Part shown: piece by piece, positions 1-9,376 of the stretch | Layout of the letters: the number at the start of each line of letters is the position of its first letter | Numbering within the stretch: the stretch's first letter is position 1 | From: Lagopus muta | Lineage: Eukaryota > Chordata > Aves > Galliformes > Phasianidae | Direction of reading: 5' to 3' | DNA: 64,000 bases | Assembly: GCF_023343835.1 (NCBI RefSeq) | Contig: NC_064449.1 | Span: 5,383,278-5,447,277, forward strand | Position numbers and translations under genes: made by a program | Notes under the pieces: model-generated | Told to the model about the DNA's origin: nothing | The model's input: the letters and a program-made list of their open reading frames with translations, nothing else | Databases searched by the model: none

Positions 1-430
1 GCAAGAGCCTGGAATGAGCAGGGGCGACTCAAGACTTTCTTCAAACAGCTTTTTAGAAACTGCCCACCCACTGCAGGGAAAAATTCAGATCAAGAGGGAG
101 GGGGGGACAAAGTGATTTCTTCCTGAGCGCTGCTCAGCTTCTCTTTCGTTCCTACAGTCTGCTTTAGGATAGGGGCCCCTTTTTGTAAAACAGTAGAGGA
201 AAAAAATCGCAGACACGACAGGAAAAAAAAGCCAAAAAAACAAGGGGAAAAATCTTTGTTTTCAAATGAAACATCTTCACAAAAATGTGGTTGAGGGCTG
301 CTCTCGGGTTAGCTGTCCCAGAGAACCTGCATTTATGCAGGGGTGTTGTGATACTGGACACACGTGTTGTGGCAAAGGGACGAGGCTGGGTCTTCTCCTT
401 TTTCCAGAGCTGGCTTAATGATTGATAACT
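1..430. other. Unique non-coding sequence, nothing recognised
   Basis: No gene, repeat family or strong motif is visible. A purine-rich stretch with short A and G runs lies at about 80-115 and an A-rich stretch at about 195-260. The overlapping open frames have no recognisable protein features and run into different sequence types, so they are taken as chance. Confidence 0.6.
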
Positions 431-600
431 GGAAAGATGAAAAAAATGCCTGGAAACAGAAAAGCACCCCCCGAAATCTACAAAATATGCTACTTCTGCT
501 ACAAACTTGCAAATAGGCCCATATGCGATAAGTAAATGATCTAAGATCCATGTATTTGCATGCATTCATTTGAGGCTGGATCTCTGCCAAATGCCGAGCT
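430..600. promoter_or_regulatory. Candidate AT-rich regulatory block with octamer
   Basis: Repeat-free AT-rich stretch directly left of the minisatellite. It holds a perfect POU octamer ATTTGCAT at 554-561 and a TGATTGAT word near 419-426. Known: POU/OCT factors bind the octamer. Inferred: a possible enhancer fragment; conservation is untested. Confidence 0.22.
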
Positions 601-689
601 GTGAAGCATGCCACTGCTCCTCAACGGAGGGATGCTGCGCCACAAAGGACTGGAGGTGGGCAGGGAGCCCCTGTCATGCTGGTGGAGAA

Positions 690-925
690 CCCCCTTCATC
701 CCAATGGAGAGCCCTGCCATCCCAGTGAAGAATCCCCACCGCACTGATGGGGAGCTTCCATCATCCCAATGGAGAGCCCCCCCGCATTGTCCCAGTGGGG
801 AGCCTCCATCACCCCAGTGGAGAATCAGCCATTCAAACGCAGAGCCCCAGTTGTCCTGATGGACTGTCCCAGTCATCCCAGTGGAGAACCCCCATCATCC
901 CAATGGAGGGTCCCACCAGTGCAAA
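690..925. repeat. Degenerate 22-bp GC-rich minisatellite
   Basis: The core CCCARTGGAGA recurs at about 700, 721, 743, 765, 791, 813, 855, 877 and 899, a spacing of 21-22 bp with one 26-bp step. Copies differ by point changes and small indels, so the array is old. The open frames crossing it on both strands are readings of the repeat, not genes. Confidence 0.8.
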
Positions 926-1203
926 CATTTGGTTGCATGTGGGGTCTGTGAGCACTGCTTGGGGCAGCTGAGGTTTGCTTAGGAGGCAGCTGTGAGCTCA
1001 CCACCCATTGCAGGCCACCTCTGAAAGCAGTTTCTACAAAACCTCTCTTTATTTGCTTGTAAACAGAAAATCTCATTGTTTGAAGTGTGCTTGTAGCAGA
1101 AATGCTAAATCAAGACTTGAGCCAGTGATTGAGCACCTGGTAGGGGAAGGCAGGACCAACCCAGGGGAGCTCAGGTCCGTTATGCAATGTACCTGAGTGA
1201 TTG

Positions 1204-1320
1204 AAAGGGGAGGAGCCAGGGCCCAGCCCTTCCCAGACCTCATTTAAGGGTTGGCAGTGGAAGTGAGGGGGATTTTGCTGGAGGTTTCTGTGTACCTGTG
1301 GTCTTTTGAAGGTAAGTGGG
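1204..1320 (+). promoter_or_regulatory. Promoter-like module with exon and perfect splice donor
   Basis: Read left to right, the stretch has a GC-box-like GGGGAGGAGC at about 1207-1216, a TATA-like CATTTAAG at 1241-1248 and about 60 bp of possible first exon. It then has the donor GAAG|GTAAGT, with the intron GT at 1312. The order and spacing are those of a small TATA promoter with a first exon. This could be the start of a non-coding transcript or the leader of an old retroelement; the sequence has a repeat-like feel that I cannot assign. No coding frame is recognisable. Confidence 0.3.
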
Positions 1321-1329
1321 TGCTTTCCC

Positions 1330-3440
1330 TTGTTTTTGTGCTCATGGCCGTTGCATCTGAGTAAGGTTTCACTTGCTGTAGCCTGGGACTTTGTTGCTCA
1401 GCTGTTATTGCTGTGCTTTCTGTTGTGTTGCAATGTTTTGTTTTTCCACCTGTGTATGTGTAAGACAATTTCCTGGAATTACAGGAGTACGATGATAACA
1501 GGGAACAAGTTCATAATGAAATCAACAGCAAAGGTGGCCTGTCTCTGTCTTGCCAATGAACTACATTCACACATGCCTGTAGTGTGATGCACTACAAGCA
1601 CCGTTACTCCTGAGTGGTGGTGTGTGTTCACAAAGGAGATGGGAGGATTGGAGGAAGGCACAACAAGGAAGTCTCATACCTGGGTTGATCCCATCTGAAT
1701 CAAAATTGCAAGAGGATGGGGGGGGAGGCAGCATGTACTTCCCAATCCAGCAGGCACCTGCTGCTCTGCGTGGCTGGGAGCTGCACCTTCTCACGCTGTG
1801 CCTTTTACCTCTGGCACAGCTTTTGCAGATGAGGCTGTTCCAAGTTCAATACCAGTGTTTGCTGTGTCGAGCTATGAGGTGTGCTTCTTTTACTGCTGTA
1901 TATTAATAGGTTAACTTATTTACCATGATTATGTCCCTATTTATGCTGAGTGGAAGTGGCTGCTTTTGTTAACCATTTATTACCTGGGGAGCTATTTTCA
2001 ACATGTTCCACATGATTATTTTCCGGCACTGCAATTTGGTACTTGCTCAGTGGCTGGAAGGATTGCTCCTTGCAGAGGTGACCTCCCCACAGTTAGACTG
2101 CATGTCAGTGTTTGAGGAATATACTTGAGCTGATGGGTAGGTTGTGTGCATCTCCTGACCTCAATCGTTTTCACACTGTGAGAACTGCTGGGAAGTGGTT
2201 TGACATAAAGTGTTTATAATCTCCATCAGAAGGAACTGAAATCATAATGGGGCCATCCTAGCAAAGAGGAGACAGCCACCAGCCTCCCTGCAACTGTGGC
2301 CTTAAGCTCATCTTTGATTTGAGCATTATAATTAGTAAAGAAACAAGCTGTAATTAAATTAGGAGCTGGAAAGGCACAGCCTCAGTGGAGTGCAGTGTCT
2401 GCAGCCACCACCTGACCGAGGGAGCAGTTGGGCACAGACAGCTGGGACAACTGATGGGACCCTCAGTTCGGATAAGATGTGGGGGCTTGGAGCACTGAGC
2501 CCCATGGGGATGGGAATGGGGTGGTGGGGTGCCTGGGGGCTGCACTCTGCCTGCATGATGTGGTGGAGATGCTCTGGCTGTGCAGATTTATTTCCTGGCT
2601 TTTAGCCAGCCTAGAAATGAAAATACTCCAGAGGGTGAAAGGCACATAGTCAAGAGCTCTTCACCTCCTCCCTGAAAGGACCTCTCATCCTCATTCATTC
2701 AAGGTTTATTACCACTCCACTGCCTGAGAATAACTGTTTGTAAAGATAGAGCTTAGGAAAAACAAGCTGCCCAGGTGCCAAAGTGCCTGGGCCTGTTGGC
2801 TTTGGATTCAGTGCAGTCAGCTTGGGACCCTTCTTCCTCCTTCTGGCCCGGACTGCGGGCATTTAAATTCTGAGCAGTGGCTGCAGCATCCGCTGGTGGT
2901 TGGCTGTCAAAGCTCCCTTATTGCTCCACCATGCTGAGTACACTGGCAGAGCACTGAGGTCTCCATGCTCAGGTCAACATCCCTGTCCCCAGGAGCAGTT
3001 CCTGCTCCCCGTCCTCTGCCCCAAGCCCCTGTCCAATAACTCAGCTTCTGCCCCGTGCACCATTTCTCCTCTCCAGGTGAACATGGGGCAGATGCAGTCA
3101 CTCCTGTGGCTTTGGTGTGCTGCATGTGAAGCATTGTGCAGAACTGCTATCTCTTTGCTTGTGCAAATGGGCACGCACCAACTGTTAAGGGAATGGGACC
3201 CGAGGTGCACTGGGCAAGGGATGTGACATGGGCAGTGGGAAAGGCACCCGAGGGGTCACTGTTGCTCTCACTGCTGTTCAGCTCAGGCACTGCCTGCTTC
3301 AAAAAACACCTTCCGATTTCCCCTCTAAGCTGTTTCTGCAGTGCTCAGCTTCCCCCTGCTTTCTCCTCCGGATGGGTACCAGTGCCGGCAGCAGCTCCAT
3401 CCCAGTGCCAGCAGCCTGTGCGCACCGAAACAGGCAGCTA
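1330..3440. other. Unique non-coding stretch without recognisable genes
   Basis: The stretch at 1330-1900 is T-rich to mixed, with no domain in any frame. An AT-rich part lies at 1900-2340, including TTGATTTGAGCATTATAATTAG near 2315-2335. From 2345 to 3440 the sequence is GC-rich unique DNA full of CTGC/CAGC words, which creates long but meaningless open frames. No transposon is recognised. Confidence 0.55.
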
Positions 3441-3790
3441 GAAAGTAAACAGTGTCTGAAACCTATTCTCATTAGGCTAATTTACGAATAAATTACCATA
3501 TTCAATGGCCTTATTTTTACTGCTCGTTAACAGGCCCATGATAGGATGATAATTATGGGATTTTAAGTGGCTAATGGCAGCTGGGGCGTCAAAAGCAGTT
3601 TTTACGAATCTGTTTATGGCAGGGAAGGTGACAGGAGGTGGGACACAGAGATGCTGGAATCGCATGTCGAGGGGGGGGGGGGGGGAAGCTTTAATTGTTG
3701 AGTATTTATTAGAGAGGAGGGAAGACTGTAATTTAAAAATGAAACTCTGAAAAACAAAAAGGAAATTAATTAGTCTCTGGGCGCTCCGGT
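3440..3790. promoter_or_regulatory. Candidate AT-rich regulatory block
   Basis: Repeat-free block with TAATTA at 3550-3555 and AATTAATTAG at 3764-3773. The CpG-containing word TTTACGAAT occurs twice, 120 bp apart (3481-3489 and 3601-3609). TTTACGA/TTTATGG words resemble CDX/posterior HOX sites. A 15-bp G run interrupts the block. A 62-codon open frame on the minus strand (3477-3665) has no recognisable motif. Inference: homeodomain-rich enhancer candidate. Confidence 0.4.
3671..3685 (+). repeat. Poly-G run (15)
   Basis: An uninterrupted run of 15 G lies inside an otherwise AT-rich block. It is probably length-variable and error-prone in sequencing. Confidence 0.9.
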
Positions 3791-4009
3791 GGCTATTGCT
3801 TAAGGAGGACCTGGAGGGTTTGCACCAGGTGCTGGCTGTCCCTTGGCCACGTCACCAACAGCGCAATGCGAGCACCCATCCCAGCAGCACTACAGGCACT
3901 GAGCTGCTGGGAAGAGCGAGGGAGCACCCTGAGGTTTCCACCCGTCCCTCCCTGTCCCCATCGGTGCCACTTCCCCACGCTCAGCCCGTCGGCTCATCAC
4001 CTCCCATCT

Positions 4010-4380
4010 CCGCCGATTCATCTCGATCCTTCAGTTTAGTATGCAGCGCTCGGAAAACAAACACGTACCAGACTGACAGTGGGAATAAATATCGCGGAGA
4101 TGTTGATTAGCATTTGATCCCAGCTGGGCCTCTGGAAGCTGCAGCACTGGAATGCCTTGGCAGTTTTTTAATGCTGAATAATTTGATTAGATCAGTGGCT
4201 GAGCCTGCTGCTCGCGGTGAGATAAACCCTCCGCCCGCTCCCCCCGCACGCACCTCTCCCTTCCTGCCTTGCTTGCTTTCTTTTATGGGGCCTTAAATAT
4301 GTCGTTTAATCAACTCTACAATTTCAATTTAGCACAGTTGTTGACTCGCATGGATGATAAGGTTCTGAAGACCCCACAGA
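4010..4380. promoter_or_regulatory. Candidate regulatory block with GATTAG and TTTGATC words
   Basis: Two related segments hold homeodomain and TCF-like words: GATTAG at 4105-4110 with TTTGATC at 4113-4119, and TTTGATTAG at 4182-4190. A third AT-rich segment at 4290-4370 has TTTAATCAAC. CpGs are kept (ATCGCGG near 4091). The 3790-4010 stretch to the left is GC-rich unique DNA with nothing recognised. Confidence 0.35.
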
Positions 4381-4609
4381 TTGCTGGCTGCTTTAACAGT
4401 GCCATTTTCCACGGCCTCCTGGCTTTTGCTGCCAAGCTGCAGCCAAGCCCAGCCTCTGTCCAGGCTGCCAGCACTCGCAGAAGGAGCTGTTTACTTAGCT
4501 GGAGCTGTCAGTCAGCCATGCAGATATTTCCAGCCTCTCTGCTGTGTAATTACCGGCAGGGACGCGTCCCCTCCGCACGATGACATGATAGGAACCAATG
4601 GTTCATTTT

Positions 4610-4745
4610 CAAAAACACTGTAATAACGTTGTTGTTGTTGTTTTTCTGTTGAGGCACAGAAAGCACGAGGACACAGGGAGGGAAAACGGCAATTATCAAA
4701 GACCTCAGTGATCCTAATTAAATGATTGATTTCTGAGATTCTCTT
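4610..4745. promoter_or_regulatory. Candidate block with TCF/LEF and homeodomain words
   Basis: A short (GTT)n run near 4629-4642 is followed by ATCAAAG, the reverse of the TCF/LEF core, at 4695-4701. Next come TAATTAAATGATTGATTT words at about 4714-4732. The arrangement suggests a small enhancer; conservation is not testable here. Confidence 0.27.
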
Positions 4746-5039
4746 TTCCTGCCCTCAAGTGGGGCGGACTCCTTCAGCACCCGGAACACTTCTGCTTCTC
4801 ATCCGATTCCAGCAGCACCATAGGCACTGCCTTCCCAACCCAAGCGTGACCAGTGCAGTGAGCGGCCAGAAAGAGAGCAGGAACGGCACAGCACCGACTG
4901 TTCCACTCATCTGTTTGTTTCCAGAAGTCCCTGCTGATGGCTATTTGCAGACCGTATTCTAAGTATTTTCTTATCGGTGCAATATCACCTAAAAGCCAGG
5001 CTTAACCACATAGCTACAGCTCTGCCAGGACTTTCCCCT

Positions 5040-5210
5040 CTTTAAGTCAAAAGAGGGAAAATTGCAAATTACAAAAAGTGTTTTTGATCTGAAAGGAATT
5101 ATTTTATCTCAAAAAGCAGAACTGCATATTTTCAGTGACCGACCTAATCCAAGATAAATGAACACGCAGACATTCCTTCTGTTTACTTCCACTTATTAGC
5201 ATTCAGCAGA
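5040..5210. promoter_or_regulatory. Candidate AT-rich regulatory block
   Basis: Repeat-free AT-rich stretch with TTGCAAATTAC near 5061-5071 and TAATCC, the OTX/PITX-type core, at 5145-5150. The 4745-5040 stretch before it is mixed unique DNA with nothing recognised. Confidence 0.25.
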
Positions 5211-5754
5211 GGGTGTGAGGGTGATAGCATCTGACAACCACCATCTCTAACTTTCTCTCTTTAGTTTGGTTGCTTGTGGTTCCAAAGTACAATAAACAAA
5301 ACAGGGTCCACAAGGATCTTCTCCCAGGCAGCCACACCTGGAGCTGTGCTGCACACCTGCAGGATGGCTTTGAGCCCTATAGGAGAGGCAGCCAGTATAG
5401 GGGAGGCTTTCTGCAAGCAGAAGGGAAGGATGTAGCACACAAATGCATAGCCACCTTGCTGCAAGAAGCAGCTTTCCTCTCCTCAGGAGGAAGGGGGTTT
5501 GCACAGTGTCAAATAATCACAGCAGTGAACAACGGTGTTTCATCGAATGCTCTATTAACCTCCAGAGATTTATGGCTGGAGAGCTTTCAGAGTCAGGAAT
5601 ATTGTCTATGAGAGGATGCCTGATGGATATTTCAGCTGCTAATTTGGCTGCTAATTTTCTGAACCTGTGCAAATTGTCACTTTCAGAACACCCAGTGTCC
5701 TTCATCCTCATGAAGGCAGCTCACGATTCTGCTGGGCCCCATCCTGCTTGCTGC
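5210..5754. other. Unique non-coding stretch
   Basis: No repeat or gene is recognised. Open frames up to 135 codons cross this stretch and run into the CR1 piece to the right, which argues against a real gene. Confidence 0.5.
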
Positions 5755-6172
5755 CTGCGAGACCTCACCTGGAGAACTGCATCTGGGCATGGAATCCTCA
5801 GCACAGAAAAGACATGGAACTGTTGTGTGTCCAGAGGAGAGCCGCAATAATGATCCACAGAATGGAACACCTCTCCTATGAGGACAGGCTGAGCTCAGAG
5901 TGATTCTTCAGCACGTAAAAGGGCTTTAAGAAGGAAAGGACAGACCGTTTAGCAGGACCTGTGTGATAGGACAAGGCGAAATAGTTTCAAACTAAAAGAG
6001 GGGAGGTTTAGATAGGATAGAAACTTCTTCCTTATATGGAAAGGGTGGTGAGGCACTGGCGGTGCCCAGAGAGCTGGTGCTGCCCCATCCCTGCACACAG
6101 CCACGGTCAGGGGATGGGGCTGTGAGCACTGCTGGAGCTGTGGGTGTCCCTGTGCACTGCAGGCAGTGGGAG
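5755..6172 (+). mobile_element. CR1 LINE fragment, 3' region, own 3' end missing
   Basis: Matches the CR1 3' region in order. A GAGACCTCACCTGGAGAACT stretch is followed by the GACATGG..CTGTTG and GTCCAGAGGAGAGCC segments, CACCTCTCCTATGAGGACAG, GAGGGGAGGTTTAGAT, then CCCCATCCCTG and GGATGGGGCTGTGAGC. It stops after GCAGTGGG, before the usual last 70 bases with TTCCAACC and TTCTATG. CR1 copies insert with intact 3' ends, so this copy lost its tail by a later deletion. No intact reverse transcriptase remains. Confidence 0.88.
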
Positions 6173-6525
6173 CAGGTGGTTCCTGTGCTCCTGCTGTGCA
6201 CCTTCTGTCACTTTCTCTGTGGTGGGGTGGGTCAGGCTAATGCAGGCTGCAGATACCAATGTCTGCAGCATCCAGCACCTTTCCTTGGGTGTTGTGCTTT
6301 CCCAATAACTCCCAATGCTTGATTTGCTTTGAGGCTGCTGCTGGAGGTTGAACTGGTGTTTTCAGGATGATGGTTGTGTTACCCTTCAGGAAAACCTGGT
6401 GACTCACTGCTCACCTCCTCACCCTTTGGTAGCAAGAGAATGTAAGATGAGAGGATACACAACACTGATAGAAGATGACCTATACCACAATAGAGCTCTT
6501 GGGTAAATGTTGTCTGTTTGTAGCT
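6173..6525. other. Unique spacer between two CR1 pieces
   Basis: GC-rich then mixed sequence with no recognised repeat. It separates two CR1 fragments that repeat the same consensus region, so they are separate insertions and not one split element. Confidence 0.55.
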
Positions 6526-6735
6526 CAGGTTGGATGTTAGGAAAAATATCTTCTCAGAAATGCAGTCAGGCACTGTCGCAGGCTGGTAGGAGTGGTAGGG
6601 TCACCGTCCCTGGGGGTGATTAAGGAAAGGGTGGCTATAGTGCTTTGGGATGTGGCTAGTGGGCAGTATTGGCAGTAGTTGGATTGTTGGACAAGGTGAT
6701 CTTAGAGGTCTTCTCCAACCTTCACGATTCTATGG
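6526..6735 (+). mobile_element. CR1 LINE fragment with intact 3' terminus
   Basis: Begins in the GTTGGATGTTAGGAAAAAT region. It contains GGGTCACCGTCCCTGGGGGT and TTAAGGAAAGGGTGG, then GATCTTAGAGGTCTTCTCC, and ends with ATTCTATGG at 6735. It belongs to the same CR1 subfamily as the copies at 32523, 37321 and 60491, sharing the TTAAGGAAAGGGTGG segment (TTCAAGAACTTTGG in the 60491 copy). Confidence 0.92.
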
Positions 6736-7106
6736 TTCATCATACCTGTTCCAGCAGTTTAGCTTTCCTACAAGTATTTGCAACCCCTTGGGTGTGAGGC
6801 ATCCCCAAGGCCAAGGTGCATAGACGAGGGTGGATACAGCCATTATGACACTGCTGACCATGTGGTGCCATGGGTATCGGAACCCAGAGCTGGGTGTCAC
6901 CACCAGGGGACAGCTGGGGACAGCCTGGTGCTCCTCCCAGCCCCAGGGTCCCTCCCAGCCCATCATGCCATGCTCACCTTTCCTTGCTCTGCCCCTCTGC
7001 ATGACATCGGGAGTGGGATTTGTTTCTTCAAACTTTTGAAATTGTAACATCTGCTTGTTTTGGTAAATTTGACAGGGACTCTCTTTTGTCTCTTTTATTT
7101 TATTTT

Positions 7107-7108
<2 letters not shown>
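6736..7108. other. Unique non-coding stretch
   Basis: GC-rich unique DNA turning T-rich from 7050. No gene or repeat recognised. Confidence 0.5.

Positions 7109-7138
<30 letters not shown>
7109..7138. repeat. (AT)n microsatellite followed by poly-T
   Basis: About eleven AT dinucleotides run from 7109 to 7130, followed by T residues to 7138. The tract is simple and probably polymorphic in length. Confidence 0.92.
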
Positions 7139-7140
<2 letters not shown>

Positions 7141-7194
7141 CAGAAATTCTATGAAAAGTGTTTTAAAAAGTGCTAACTGACAAGCCTACACAGG

Positions 7195-7960
7195 CTGCCT
7201 CCACTCAGGGAGCACTCTGCACAGTTGTTAACTTGTTAGACAGGAGCTAGATTACAATCATAAATAAATGATTTGCTGTCTCCTTACATTCAGACATGTA
7301 GCTTTTAAAGTGTAGCTGTCATCCCTGAATCAGATTTAGTCAAATGCTGTGTAACTGCAAAATTATCCTATCCTTACCTTTTTTTTTATTCTCCATATAA
7401 TGGACAGTTAAATTGGATTTTCAAATTTGAAGTGCATATGTTTTTCAAATCCCCACAGGGTTGCCATTTTTTCATTTCTAAAGCAACTCGCTAATGTTTA
7501 TCATTACCACGCAGAAATATTACAATTCTTAAGGGGCACCTTATAAAATCAGTACAGGAGAAATATGCTTTATCGTCTCAAAATGAAACCAATTTCTCAG
7601 CTGATTTGCAATTTATTTACATGTTAGCATTTGATTTTCTGCTGATTTATAGCCCCACATGCCTGTGTCTTAGCTGCTTTCTAAATAAACACAATCAGGC
7701 TGGGAAAGCTCATATGAAATGATGGAGCTTTGTTCCAGCTTTGCTCTATTAACAAGTTAAATCTTCTACCGATAGCACATGGCCTGTAGTGCACGGAGAA
7801 GTCACGCGTGGCGTCTTATAAGGATCGAGTGCTGGTGTGCGATAAATAACCAACAGATGTGGAGAACCTAGGGGGAAAAGCAGCACAAAAGGTGGTAACA
7901 CAATTAGTGTTAATTCTTTTTAACGCTATAAACTTGCAAAGTTAGCCACACCTGATGAGA
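7195..7960. promoter_or_regulatory. Long candidate conserved AT-rich block
   Basis: About 750 bp of repeat-free AT-rich DNA with many TAAT, TTTAAA and AACAA words and a few retained CpGs. Features include CCATATAATGG near 7394 (one base longer than a CArG box), CTGATTTGCAATTTATTTAC near 7598-7618, and ACAATTAGTGTTAATTC near 7900-7916. The 14-mer TCTTTTTAACGCTA at 7915-7928 recurs at 27528-27541. No frame has coding character. Inference: one or more enhancers. Confidence 0.42.
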
Positions 7961-8099
7961 ACTCCACCGCGGCGGGCGTTTTATTTTACAGAGCCATTGA
8001 AGACATTCCTTCTCGCACAGCTTTGCAGCAAGCGTGGAACGGAGGAAATTCTGCACCCCACGTGCTCATGGCTGTGCAGGGAATGGACGGCCACTGCTG

Positions 8100-8430
8100 C
8101 TTGTTGTTGCAGGATAAGTTTTTTAATGGCAAATAAATTATTCATCGGCATGTAAAATAATACCCTCAGCCTTAACTAACGTGGTAGTAAAAATAACCTC
8201 TGGCAAAGAGCTCCTACTTTCAAGGTTTGGTTCATTAATAAGCAATACGTGAGCAAGGAGGCACAGTGCATCCTGGAAGGCCCAACGATGTGATGCTGAA
8301 GGGTGGGGATGATTGTGATGCGTGCAGCCGTCTGGGGGAAGCACACCTTTCCTAGCGTGTAAGGCGTGTGTGCAAATGCCATGGATAATTAATGCAACAG
8401 TTACTTCAGTAGCATCAAAAGCCTCACTGT
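8100..8430. promoter_or_regulatory. Candidate AT-rich regulatory block
   Basis: Two AT-rich segments hold AAATAAATTATTCATCGGC near 8131-8149, TTCATTAATAAGCAATACG near 8231-8249 and GATAATTAATGCAACAG near 8384-8400. The GC-richer middle (8250-8380) is unremarkable. Confidence 0.33.
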
Positions 8431-9220
8431 TTAATTCAGCATCCTATGAGCGCTGGGTGACAGCGGAGAGGAGCATTATTTGTGGCAATGAGTGACAGAG
8501 GGCACCGAGCATTCTTCTGCAATGCTCTTGCATCTCTCTGATGGCACACTGGGTGCATCAGAGCTGCATTCATTTCAGGGTTCTGCCAGCTTTTGGCTCA
8601 TGTGGGGCTCTGAGCGTGCCTCAGTGACTGCAACCTGGTGGCGTCCAGAGGGCGGGGAAGGGCCCCATCCCTCTGCTGGCGCTGTGCTCCCATGCTGCTT
8701 CCTATCCATGGAGCTGCTGAGCGGCGTTCCTTTGTTTTTTCCTGTTGACATTGATCATAATTGTTAGCCCATCGATTGACACGCAGCCTCCTCAGCAGAG
8801 CAACGAGGGATGCTCCGTGCCAAGCGGTTCGCTCTCCGCCGGCTCAGTTGCGTGTCCTCTCACAGTCAGACCGTGGCTGCACCCAGTGGGAGGAAAACAA
8901 AGGTCTGCGATTGAGCACCGGGATGCGCGGAAGCGGCAGAACATAAGGCTCACAGGCTCACCACGGCCTGTCAGTACCGCGGATGTGACAGCAATAATGA
9001 TGCCGTCAGCAAAGCCAGGCCCGTCTGTGCCGCCAGCGCAGCGTGGAAGCATGGGAAGGAAAAGGAATGGTATTGAATGCAAAGGGCTGGGCAGCGTGAA
9101 TCAGTGGGAGCAGGGCAGGAATCTCTTTTACCTTTAGAATTTGGATTTTGGCGCTTAGGGAAAAGATAGCTAACCTGCTTTGGGCTGGTTAAAAGCCAGC
9201 ATCGCTCTGTTGAGGTCAAG
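8430..9220. other. Unique stretch, CpG-retaining at 8760-9010
   Basis: Mostly GC-rich unique DNA. ATCATAATTGTTAG and CGATTGACACGC near 8754-8784 resemble homeodomain/PBX-type words. CpGs are noticeably frequent at 8760-9010, but the density is below that of a clear island. No gene is recognised. Confidence 0.4.
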
Positions 9221-9376
9221 GACAGAGCAGGTTGTCTGGAGAGGTTGTGGGTGCCCCATCCCTGGAGGTGCCTAAGGCCATGGATGGGGTCCTAGGCAGC
9301 ATGAGCTCAACCCCTCGTGGCAGGGACTTGAGAGTGAGTGATCTCTAAGGTCCCCTCCAACATAAGCCGTTCTATG
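9221..9376 (+). mobile_element. CR1 LINE 3' fragment
   Basis: Contains GCCCCATCCCTGGAGGTGCC, AGGCCATGGATGGGGTCCT, GGCAGGGACTTGAG in place of GGCAGGGGGTTGGA, and ATCTCTAAGGTCCCCTCCAA. It ends TTCTATGG at 9376. A heavily 5'-truncated copy. Confidence 0.92.

Noticed and set aside
5755..6735. One long CR1 element covering both pieces
   Set aside because: The second piece repeats consensus regions already present in the first and differs in subfamily, so they are separate insertions.
7390..7405. CArG box CCATATAATGG (SRF)
   Set aside because: It has seven A/T bases between CC and GG, one more than the consensus allows.
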